Shown here: piece after piece, positions 39,933 to 51,800 of the stretch
How positions within the stretch are numbered: the first letter of the stretch is position 1
Layout: every line of letters begins with the position of its first letter
Origin: Arcuatula senhousia
Lineage: Eukaryota; Mollusca; Bivalvia; Mytilida; Mytilidae
Assembly (NCBI GenBank): GCA_963971305.1
Contig: OZ020307.1
Coordinates: 62,617,702-62,681,701 of the forward strand
Reading direction: 5' to 3'
DNA: 64,000 nt
Notes under the pieces: model-generated
The model's input: only the letters and a program-made list of their open reading frames with translations
What the model was told of the DNA's origin: nothing
The model's database searches: none
Program-made: the position numbers and the translations under genes

Positions 39933-40869
39933 TGCATTAACATTTGTGACAACTCTGATGAGGTATACATGATACAGGCTTTCAATAATACAACTACATG
40001 TATATTAAAGGACAAGATACATGTATGATAAGTGCTAAATTTGGCCCCCTATTTAACCATTTTTTTAAAAAATAATTAAACTGATATAAAATTATTCTAG
40101 ATCAGTTTTTGAATAAACAAGGTATGGTCAAATAACATTAATTTTAAATTATTCTTGTTTATTACGTCACAATGACGTGATAAAATTATGTGAAAATGGC
40201 ATTTTTGTGAAAAAGTGTTAAAATCATGCAAATTTTGAGTAGTTTTTTGCAAATTTGACTATGAGCCACACGGAGTACCACAAAGATATTTTTGTTTCTA
40301 TATCAAAAATGATTATCTACATAAATTATTCTAGTGGTACTCTGTGTGGCTCATAGTTAAATTTGCTGAAAACCACTTCAAAATTGCAGGTTTTTTACAC
40401 TTTTTCACCAAATCAGGCTTTTTTTAGATTTTTTTTTAACAATTTGCAACTCCCATTCAGCAATTATCTGGATTAGGTTTTTAATATAATAATAGTTTTA
40501 TAGATGAAAATTCAAGGGCTTTCAAACCTCATATACATGTATTTGCTCACACTTAAAACACTTGTACACAGAAGAGCTTTCAACACAATTTCACACTAAA
40601 AACAAAATGCCAATTATCTTTTTTTTCTGCCTTACAACCAATTAAAATTCCTTAAATACACACAATCTTAACATTTTTTTTTATTATTAACAGAACACAT
40701 ATGAGGGAAATTTAAGAGAAAAAAAAATTGAAAAAATAATGAAAATGAAGTTGTTAAAATTTTATAGTCTTTTTTTCATATCAATGATAATTTTTGGCAG
40801 CAAAATTTGAAAACTTGAGTTGATAATAATACAATGACATTTTGTTCTGCAGATGTACAAAAAAATATG

Positions 40870-41057
40870 TACTGTGGTTTCATTATTATTCGTGGGATAT
40901 TAAATTTTATGGTTTTCTTTGGTGGCCTAGGCCTTGAACCTTGAAATTTAATAACCAATGAATTGATCTGTAAGTCAGAGACAATAGAACCACCAAATTA
41001 AGGAACCACAAACTGATCCTGTTCCATCAAACCACGTGAATAAATGAATCCACAGTA
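40870..41057. mobile_element. Palindromic MITE, same family, copy 5
   Basis: Duplicate of the 39745 copy, exactly 1125 bases to the right and almost identical. Confidence 0.7.
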
Positions 41058-41130
41058 TGCATTAACATTTGTGACAACTCTGATGAGGTATACATGATAC
41101 AGGCTTTCAATAATACAACTACATGTATAT

Positions 41131-42638
41131 TAAAGGACAAGATATGATAAGTGCTAAATTTGGCCCCCTATTTAACCATTTTTTTTAAAAATAATTAAAC
41201 TGATATAAAATTATTCTAGATCAGTTTTTGTCTCGCCTGCGACGAATGTCGCAAAAGGCGAGACTTAGGTATGGTGATTCCGGCGGCGACGGTGGCGGCG
41301 TCCACAATTGGTTAAAGTTTTTGCTTAAGTCTGTTTTGTGTGATCTAGTTATGTTACACAATTGATATTTGGTATGCAGTTGCATCAGCATCAGTACAGA
41401 TCAGTTTTAAAAGGATTTCACCTGTATGCTCCTGCAGTCACGGTCTACTGACTTTGAAATTTTACACTGATTTGGCCGAGGTTAACCTTTTTTCTTAAGT
41501 CTGTTTAACATGAAGCAGTTATGTTACACCATTGATATTTGGTATGCAGTTGCATCAGCATCAGTACAGATCAGTTTTAAAAGGATTTCACCTGTATGCT
41601 CCTGCAGTCACGGTCTACTGACTTTGAAATTTTACACTGATTTGGCCGAGGTTAACCTTTTTTCTTAAGTCTGTTTAACATGAAGCAGTTATGGTTCCCC
41701 ATTGATATTGGGTATGCACTTGCATTAGCATTAGTACAGATCAATTTCAAAAGCATTTCATCTGTATGGTTCTGCAGTCACGGTCTACTGACTTTGAAAT
41801 TTTACACCAATTTGGCCGAGGTTAACCTTTGTTATTACGTTTGTTTAACATGAAGCAGTTATGGTACATCATTGATATTGGGTATGCACTTGCATTAGCA
41901 TCAGTACAGATCAATTTCAAAAGTATTTTATCTGTATGATCCTGCAGTCACAGTCTACTGACTTTGAGATTTTACACTTTTTAACTTTTTACTTATGTCA
42001 TGAGTGTTTTATATAAAGCAGTTATGGTTCACCATTTATATTTGGTATGCAGCTGCTTAAGCATCAGTTATGATCAGTTTAAGGAGGATTTTTACTTCAT
42101 TTTATACTGTGTCCAGTTGCGACAGGCGAGACATGTCTCTGTGTTAACAGTTTATTGAATAAACAAGGTATGGTCAAATAACATTAATTTTAAATTATTC
42201 TTGTTTATTACGTCACAATGACGTCATAAAATTATGTGAAAATGGCATTTTTGTGAAAAAGTGTTAAAATCATGCAAATTTTGAGTAGTTTTTTGCAAAT
42301 TTGACTATGAGCCACACGGAGTACCACAAAGATATTTTTGTTTCTATATCAAAAATGATTATCTACATAAATTATTCTAGTGGTACTCTGTGTGGCTCAT
42401 AGTTAAATTTGCTGAAAACCACTTCAAAATTGCAGGTTTTTTACACTTTTTCACCAAATCAGGCTTTTTAAGCCACTTTTGGTAACTATTTTAACATTAT
42501 AATGGACAACTTTAAACAAAATCATGCTGATATAGTGAAGTTAAACTAATTTAAAGTATATATTACATTCTTTTAGCTCATTTTAATAATTTTTAAATTT
42601 GGGGGCAAAATTGGGCCCTTATCACACCTTGTCCTTTA
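41131..42638. mobile_element. MITE with TAAAGGACAAG terminal repeats, interrupted by a family 2 element
   Basis: Left end TAAAGGACAAGATATGATAA and right end TTATCACACCTTGTCCTTTA are inverted. Without the insertion at 41233-42151 the element is about 590 bases. Inside is a further inverted repeat (GAGCCACACGGAGTACCAC / GTGGTACTCTGTGTGGCTC). A truncated copy lies at 40006-40430 and represents the uninterrupted state. Confidence 0.75.
41233..42151 (-). mobile_element. Family 2 element, reverse orientation, inserted in a MITE
   Basis: Starts TCTCGCCTGCGACGAATGTC with a terminal hairpin (GTCTCGCCT...GCGAC/GTCGC...AGGCGAGAC) and a GGCGGCGAC tract. It ends GACAGGCGAGACATGTC then TGTTAACAGTTTA. Five tandem units of 170 bases are marked by ATTGATATT near 41361, 41531, 41701, 41871 and about 42033. 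The empty site in the other duplicate lets its ends be placed to within a few bases. Confidence 0.8.
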
Positions 42639-42732
42639 CCTTATAATGGGATAATGTATAATGGGGATATTCATTAAAAGAATTTTTTTAGGTCATTTAA
42701 ACATTGGAGAAGTGAATGAGCTATTCAACTGT

Positions 42733-42738
42733 TTTATT
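42733..42738 (-). terminator. Candidate polyadenylation signal of ERCC6
   Basis: Minus-strand AATAAA about 155 bases beyond the ERCC6 stop codon. Confidence 0.45.
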
Positions 42739-42892
42739 ATTCATGCCAGCATGAATTAAACAAATATTGATGATGCTTATCTAAAATCCTGATTTCAAAA
42801 CTTAAAAAGAAACAAAACACAAACAAAGATATCCTGAATTATAAACAACTTGTTGCTGCCATTTGAGTTACAGATAAATTCACAACATAAAG

Positions 42893-45800
42893 TCATCTAA
42901 ATGTATTCTTTAATTTCCAATATCCAATGCCATCAACTTTCTCGAAGTCACAGATAGATTTAAGCATTGCCTTAAACTTGGCTGAATCAGAGGGCGGTAA
43001 TCTTGGGCCGAACCGATCTAATATTTCTGTTGTCATTGCACGGCACATTGTTCGACACTCAAACATGATAAAGTTCCTAATTTCTGTCATTAACTTGAAA
43101 GAATCATCGTCTACCAAAGGAGTAGATGAATCCTCTTCATCTTCACCCTCATTTTCATTGTTATTTTCATTGCCATGGTTGTTTTCTGCTTCAGCAGTTG
43201 TAACAGGATTCATCACATTCCTTTTCCTCATCCTGAGCAGAAGTTCATTAGAGGTCATGACCTCTGGGGCTGTTGACCCTGTGTCAATGTCCATGACAAC
43301 GTTTCCTGCCTTTGTACCGTCAAAGTGAGGCCTATCTTCACTGACTTTGTCTATTTGTTTAGTTTTGTGTAAATCGACATTCGAGGTTTGGGCTACAGTC
43401 TCCAAAAGCTGGGTGTTCTTCTTCTGTCCAAATCTGGGTCTGGAATAACAGAACAGATGACCATATTACCATTATAACATGGAATGGTTATGAAGGAATA
43501 AAGTATAACCAAAGGTCCTATAAATACCATGTGAAAATCCTTTTATCATTTTTGACAGCTAATCTAACACTTGCATCAAGTAAAAATTGATTTTTTCTGT
43601 GATATGAAAATAGAAACTAGACAAATGAAATTTTATTAACTAAATAAATGCTCTGCCATTTTAGTTCTTTTTCTTTTTGCTTCATACAAATGTGAAACAT
43701 CAGAATCTAAAAAGATCAAATGCTTAAGAAGAGATAAGTAGATGTGTAATAAAGATATCTATCTTACTTTTTAGCCATTGTCCCATGTTGCCCTGTCCAG
43801 TTTGGTACACCTGACATTGCTCCCACACATTGTGACCTTGACCTCTTCAAGGCCTTCACGGCCTCTTTAGCAACTCTCTCAGCCTCTGCCTCCACTATGA
43901 GGTAGTCATGTTTGCTGGGGTCCATGATAACATCATGTTTCAATGCACCCTGAATTCCTGTAGGTTAAATGAACAAATTCATTACGATGTGCTTAACTTC
44001 AAAATATAAATGGTAAAGTATTTGTTACCTTAGTTTAGTCCTAATTAAACATGACATTAAACCAGTGTTTATTTGTACAGGTACTACTGTACAGAAGATA
44101 TTTTCACTGTTTTATACATGTCTTATTAAAATTTTTCACTCTAAATGTGTTAATTTAGAAGCAAAATTGCTGTGCATTCCAAAACTGGAAACACAATTTC
44201 TTTAAATTTCCTCACTTTCACATATTTTATGTTAAAAAAAATTACTCCATCACACTTAAACAGTAAAATAACAGAAATGCAGCTCTAACAACATTACAGT
44301 TATAGCTTTAAATCTAACAAACACCACTTCTTACCATTTTTCTTGAAGAGTTTCTGGAGAACATAATCATCCATAGCAGTATGTTCTTTTTCTGGATCCA
44401 CTTCATCATCACACACTGGCTTGTACACATCATGTTTAACCAGGTTAGGGATTCTCTCTCCTTCAAACTCTGACAAATACAAAATAAACAAGTCATCACA
44501 CACTGGCTTGTACACATCATGTTTAACCAGGTTAGGGATTCTCTCTCCTTCAAACTCTGACAAATACAAAATAAACAAGTCATTACACACTGGCTTGTAT
44601 ACATCATGTTTGACTAGGTTAGGGATTCTCTCTCCTTCAAACTCTGACAAATACAAAATAAACAAGTCATTACACACTGGCTTGTATACATCATGTTTAA
44701 CCAGGTTAGGGATTCTCTCTCCTTCAAACTCTGACAAATACAAAATAAACAAGTCATCACACACTGGCTTGTACACATCATGTTTAACCAGGTTAGGGAT
44801 TCTCTCTCCTTCAAACTCTGACAAATACAAAATAAACAAGTCATTACACACTGGCTTGTATACATCATGTTTGACTAGGTTAGGGATTCTCTCTCCTTCA
44901 AACTCTGACAAATACAAAATAAACAAGTCATTACACACTGGCTTGTATACATCATGTTTGACTAGGTTAGGGATTCTCTCTCCTTCAAACTCTGACAAAT
45001 ACAAAATAAACAAGTCATTACACACTGGCTTGTACACATCATGTTTGACCAGGTTAGGGATTCTCTCTCCTTCAAACTCTGACAAATACAAAATAAACAA
45101 GTCATTACACACTGGCTTGTATACATCATGTTTGACTAGGTTAGGGATTCTCTCTCCTTCAAACTCTGACAAATACAAAATAAACAAGTCATTACACACT
45201 GGCTTGTATACATCATGTTTGACTAGGTTAGGGATTCTCTCTCCTTCAAACTCTGACAAATACGAAATAAACATGTCATTACATGCTGATTGTTGTTTCC
45301 TTGGCAACATGACAGGTGTGCTATCGCAAGTAAGAACTGCTTACTCTCCTGGATCATCTAATTTCACTCTAGCTTCAACTTGACTTCACTTTGCTGACTG
45401 TGGTTTTGTTGTAATATCATTAATATGTGTTTTTGTGTGTGTTGTGTGGTTTGTATTTTGTGATGATTCTATGTATACCGTTTTGTCTTAGCCTTTAAAA
45501 ACTTACAACAATTGATATCCCCACTAATGTATATTTGCTTCATTAAATTTGTTACATGTAATGATAAAAATACATACTTGCATCTTTCCTTCTCTTTCTC
45601 TTCTCCTTGCGATGGCCGCTACTGTCTCTTTTAGAACTAGAATGTTTGTGCTTATGTTCACTATGGGATAATTTATGTTGTCTCTCACTGTGAGAATGTT
45701 TATGTTCATTATTACTGCTCCTGTGTTTATGATCACTGTGAGAATGACTAGGTTTAGAAGATCTTTCACTGGATTTCTGATAATTTTGAATGGAAGACGA

Positions 45801-48800
45801 TGAATTGTGCTTGTCCAATACCAAGTCTAATGAGTCCTGAGAATTTTCACTTGTTCTAATGGCTTCAATATCACAGGTAGAGGTACAAGGTTGTTGTTCA
45901 TCGGACATTGTGATGGGGTCAGATGCACTTTTAGATGTTTGAGATTCATTTGTATCATCCTTGTTTTCACTAGATTTCTTAAACAATCCTGCAGATATTT
46001 GCTGACTCAGTCTCTTAGCCAAATCTTTCATCCTTTGAACTTCTTCATCATTGAAATTTTCCTTTATGTCATCACCCCCATCATCAGCTTCTTTTTCATC
46101 TCTACTTTTACTTTCATTTTCATTTTGTGCTCTTTGTCTTTCCTTCATCTGATCAAACAAGTTGACCTTGTGATCCTTGACCCGTTTATTGACCTCTGAT
46201 TTTGTGATTTCTGAACCAGTACCAGCAAACAGGGCCCCAGTTTCAGTTCCTTCCTTACAGTCTTCGTTCAGGTCAAAAAGTTCATATAAGTCATTAGCCT
46301 TGAAGAATCTTCTCTGCTTAGGGTCCTTTAACACTCGGTTTGTGAGGAATTGCTTGAAAATTTGTCTGAAAGAAGAGTGAAAATATTAAAACCCGTTTTC
46401 ATGAGTGACAGAAAACTAGGGAATCAAGAATCCTGTTATAGGTGATAATTTCACATGACTCAAAAAAGCAACTTGTACAATTTTTTTTAGGCCAAAACAA
46501 AAAACGTGTGTTTCCTATAACCCTACCCTACCTATTTTTCATGCCTACCATATAACATTTTAATTGTCAATTTTGCTTAAGCACTGTTAAAATTTAATTC
46601 TACTCTTCATTAACTCAAGGTAAAAAAAATTATGCCTACCTACCTATTTTTTCACACATGTAACAGGAAACACACATAATTTTGTGTTTGGCCTTAGTTT
46701 TCATCATTAAAACAAATGAATCCACTGTATATATGTTTGTGTTCTTTTGAAAATAACAGTGACATTGAGGTGTTTAATGTTTCCATATTTAATTCATAAA
46801 TGAATTATGTAACACTAATGTTTTTAAAAATACTCTAACTCTTTATTAAGATTAAATGCACGACATTTAACTGTTTTCTTTTAATCTATTTTGATATCCT
46901 AAAGATACCTGCAGATATGATTTTACCTATGATATATTTTCTCCTCTATGGTTCCCGTGGTAACCAGTCTGTAAACAGTGACCTGTCTGGTTTGACCTAT
47001 TCTCCAAGTTCTCTCCCTTGCCTGTGTGTCTGTACTGGGGTTCCAATCGGGGTCAAATATAACCACCCTGTTAGCCCCTGTCAGATTGACTCCTAAACCC
47101 CCTACTCTAGTAGTCAGCAGAAACAGAAATATGGAAGGGTCCTACAATGTTTGAAAATACAACTATTCTAAAAGGTTGTTTCACAATGAACAGTAGAGTT
47201 TGTAAAGCACAACATCTTTTACCTAGCATCCAATCCATATTTGTCAGCAACAACTTTTCAAACTATGGTACAATTTTCACATTTCTAGTATCTTTTTATA
47301 AATTAATTTGCGTTCCATAAAACAGTATTTTTAGTTAGGCATTAAACATGTAACTTAAGTCTAAGTTGTGAACTTGGCACTGTGTTTTGATATTTTGTTA
47401 AGTTTTGCCATACAACTGTAAAGGGACTGCTGACTTGCAGGAACATATCCAAGGAAAAGCATATCTCTTATGGTTATAATCTTAACCAGTATCGGTAGCG
47501 TGCTGGCTTGTCACCAAGGCAACCAGGGTTTGTAGAACATAGACAAAAGGTGTGTAAGACTGTGTGTAAACCTTGAGCGTTATTGTACTCATCCACATGT
47601 AGTTAATTTTTTATACCTGATTAAACTGGTTAACAAGTGGTTGTCGAGTCGATATAGGTGTAGAGCCATCCATTCTCAGGTAACTATACTTCAGCTTAGT
47701 CACAAACCTTTCTAGTATGGTCAACATCTGGAGAAAGAAAAGAAAAGAAAACTTATTCTGAGGTTAGACACAAAATGTTACAGTAAGCATCTATTGAGGG
47801 AGTGTGAAGTTCGAATTTCATTTTACAGGCACTGGGTTGCCAGTTTTAATGAAGGAGAAATTGGAGTACACAGAGGAAAACACTAACCATGGCAAGTGAA
47901 TTGATAAACCTAATTACATACAAGTAACATCTATTGAAGAGAGCCTATTTTTAAAATGGTACAGATTCTTTTTATTGTTTAAAAAATAAAAATTCTGATA
48001 CACATTTTGATAAAATAATGAGTGATAAATGAAAATCAATTTTTGTTAGCCAATATCTAACAGAAAAAAGGCATCAATAAAATTCAGGGCGATCAAGCAT
48101 TAGTTTCTAACTGTATTTTTGACTCCTTTGAATAAAATCTGTGGATTTACAATGTAGTATATGTACAATTATGACCACCAGTTATGCATATACATTCAAA
48201 TGCTGGTCAAATGTCTAACACACATGGTCACATACGGCAGTTGTTATTGATAGATGAAACTAAAGTACCAAGAAGACAACACAGACCTTAGAAAGGCATA
48301 TGTTAACAGCTGTTCCAAAGTAAAACCCTACACAAAACTTACTATAGTACTCTGAGAGAACAGTAACACTCTATGTCCCTGTTGTTTCCACAGCCTCAGT
48401 AAAGCCTCTACCACAATCATTTTACCAGATCTCTTGAAGTACCCATATTCTAATGACTCATCATTGTCAGTTGTCTCCCCTATATAGAGCTTTGGACCAC
48501 CAGTACAGATGTCAGGGTGATTACAGATCTTTCGAAGAGTTATTAAACCAGCAAATATCTACAAAATATAGAAAACATATAGATCAATCTGAAAATTGTT
48601 GCGACTTGAGTTCGCGCTGTTGATTTCTGTTTGGTTGATTTTGAGTTTTGTGTTTCTTCGTGCTGTTTTTGTTCGTGTTTACCGTTTTTTTCATTGCCCT
48701 TTCGGACTTTTGACACTTGAATGCCCGATTGGTGCCTCTTTGCTTCATTCTACAGGCAGTACACAGTAACTACCCCTAAATATTGGGGTTATTAAACCAG

Positions 48801-51800
48801 CAAACATCTGAAAGATGTAGATAACACGAAATGCTTACTTGTTAACTGTATGGCAATTTAATTTGCTATCATATGAAAATATAAGACACAATCTACATAA
48901 TGTTACAAAGATTGTGTAAAAGTATTGTGCAAATCCACTGAGCAGTAATAGGAAGTGCTGAAAAAAAAACAGGTGGGAAGAGTGAGGTGTAGCAGACACA
49001 TGGACAGTTAATGTCACTAGGTATCCAGCTACTTTTCAACAGTGTGTGTAGAGGTAGAGGAGGTGGAATAATTATTACTTAAAACCTCCCAGACAATATA
49101 GACTGACATTCTCTAGACTGGAGGTTCTGTCTATTAAGGGAGTGTTCTACTAATTACCTGAAACTTTCCAGACAATATAGACTGACATTCTCTAGACTGG
49201 AGGTATTCTTTGTAAGTTTCTCTTTGTTCCTCTGTCAATCTGCAAAACAGCACCTGGCAAAAACAATTGAAACTGAAATTACTATTTAAAAAGCCCTCCT
49301 GGCGGTCTTAGTAATACCAATTTCTATATATAACTTTGTCATGTAAGGGTTTTGTTTAAAGGGAACTGATAAGTGACAGATCTGAATTTGAATCACACAG
49401 GACCCCATGCTGATGCTAAATTCCAAATATCAAGATGCTATGATACCATAGAAGTGTTTTTTTTTCCCGTGTGGAAAATTTCCCGTTTTTGGTGTAAAAG
49501 GGGGTGTTTTTATTTTCTCGTAATGTAATTTTCGCGGTTTCATATCCTTATTATTACTTTAATATGATGGATTAATAATTGGTGTATTCTAATTTTCGCG
49601 TCCAAACGTATGCCGCAAATAAAGCTAAAGTTAAATCAATGCGAAAAATACCACTTATACGGTAAGTACTTGACCAAAAATTATGGTCCAACATTCATCA
49701 TTTTATCAGCAGGATTTTTCACTCCGTAAAATCAGGCCAAAAACTGCATTATTGCTCACCTGTTCATTTTTACTGGGTAGATTTATCTTGACATCAGCCT
49801 TCATTCTCCGTATCATGTAAGGGTTGATGGTATCTCTCAGAACACAAGCACATTTATAAGCTGTCTGAACCTGCTGCTCCGATGCGTTAGAATACCCACC
49901 ATGGACAATGGGTACAGCTAAATTATTCATGAAATCTGGCAGAGTTCCTAATTTCCCAGGAAAGATGAAGTCAAACAAGGACCATAACTCTTTCAAGTTG
50001 TTCTGTATTGGTGAGCCTGAGAGAATAATTCTGTGAGGTGTCTTTAACTAAAGGAAAAATAATTTATTTTAAATTTTAACATCCTTGTTCGATGTAAACA
50101 AACTTTTTATCAATGTATTATGACTATAATCTACATGTTTATACACAGTAAGTTTGCAGGATTTTAAATTCTTCACACAATAGAATGACCAAATAATAAA
50201 AAGTATTAGATACCCTATAGCTAGTTTGAGGTTGTATCATTTAACTAGACTTTTTATATGAATATATAAATACTGCAGTCACAATGCATTATCATGAAAT
50301 AAATACAGTTTATATTCAATTTATACTCATTATTATATAATTTGTAAATAAATATCATTTATATCACAATTATTTATCAAACAACAGTGTATTTCGACCT
50401 TAAATCATTTGCAATCTAGATGTAGTTTGCTCACATTATACCCATAGTCTCATATAAACATTACTGCAATGTTCAAAACTTAAGGATGCTCGCTAGTCTT
50501 GTTTTGGGATTTCTGTCATTTTTTCGGAATCCTCTGGTTTTTACCATTAAAATAAGGTTAATTTTTTTGCCCACGAACCCCCGATTTTCTTGTTATCAAT
50601 GTCTTTATTATGTCATAGAGAGGTTAAAAACAAAGTTTTATCAAATCCTATTTATTCTGTCATGGGTTTTAACAGCTAAATAGTGCTAATGCTAAACCTA
50701 TGAAAAAGTCAGAGAAAACCTTTTCCCGCCAAAACTTTAACGTCATTTATATTGAAAACGAGGTCACGAACCTATAATTTTTTTTTGCTAATTTTAAATC
50801 TTTTACTATAATCTTTTTTTTAAAAGCATCAAATTTGAAACCTATTTATTTTCAATAATAGTAGCGAACATCCTTAAGCCAATACCTGTTTAACGACCAA
50901 TGTGGCCTGAGCATCAGGGTTCCTGATCTTGTGTCCCTCATCTAAGATGATATAATGCCAGTTATGATAAAGAATATGTTCCTGATGAATAACTAAGGTG
51001 CTATAGGATGTTACCAGTATACCATTCTCTTTCACTATAGTTCTAATAAGCTCACTCTACAAGAACAAATGAATTAAAATTCAAATAAATTTGTAATAAA
51101 CACATAGCTTTAAAAAGAATTTAACATATCTGATAATAAAAAGTTCATGTCAATGTGGATTTAACATTGGCAATGCAGCATTTGCAGCAAGCAGACACTG
51201 TTTCAAAGCTCTCAAATTCTCTCTTGTTCAGATGTGAGACTGTGTTGCTTATTACTATGTGGTGTCTTTTACTGTGTTATGTTTTTATATTTTCCATGTC
51301 TACTGATTTTTCATGCCCCGTCTCAAAAGTAGGGGCATATAGTGTTCGGGTCTGTTTGTTCATCTGTCAATCAAAAAATAAGGTTTACTTACAAGTTGAA
51401 GTTAGTTAACGATGAAGGAAGTTTGGTATCATCATAAAACTTTGTACACATATACATTTTTTTGTACATCAGGATATAAACAAACATAGATGATCATAAA
51501 ATCGTACCTGTCAAATCAACTTCATGGTTGATTGACCACATAAACTGAGGGAATTATACCTACATGTAGATTTACCTATAGGTTATAGTTACTTAACCAT
51601 ATGAAAGAAGTGTGGTACTATCATGAAACTTTACTCACATATACATCAGGATATGAACAAACAAAAATCATCACAAAATTGTACCTGTCTCATCAACTTC
51701 ATGGTTGATTGATTTTAGAAAATCGGGCGGCCATCGTTAGTTAGACTAACCTCTTTACATGTATATGATCCAGATGAATGTAGAATAGCCACTCTTAACA

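Larger units (their letters stand above)
39306..42477. repeat. Tandem duplication of a 1125-bp segment
   Basis: 39306-40430 is repeated almost exactly from 40431, at an offset of 1125 bases. Examples are TACTGTGG at 39745 and 40870, and TAAAGGACAAG at 40006 and 41131. The left copy stops inside a MITE. The right copy continues through it and carries an extra family 2 element (41233-42151). The intergenic copies of a 60-codon minus frame (39651, 40776) are duplicates of repeat sequence, not genes. Confidence 0.9.

Noticed and set aside
39651..40958. Two nearly identical 60-codon minus frames
   Set aside because: They are copies of MITE sequence within the 1125-bp duplication.
42927..43328. 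133-codon plus-strand frame
   Set aside because: It is the antisense shadow of the last ERCC6 exon.
44414..45283. CRISPR-like array
   Set aside because: The units are continuous with no unique spacers, lie inside an animal coding exon, and have no associated genes.
44421..45383. 320-codon plus-strand open frame opposite the ERCC6 array
   Set aside because: It is open only because the 87-base unit is a multiple of three and lacks stops in that frame. The minus strand has the conserved CSB protein and correct phases.
45891..46199. 102-codon plus-strand frame
   Set aside because: Antisense shadow of ERCC6 exon 18, which is Ser/Lys/Glu-rich and gives long antisense frames.
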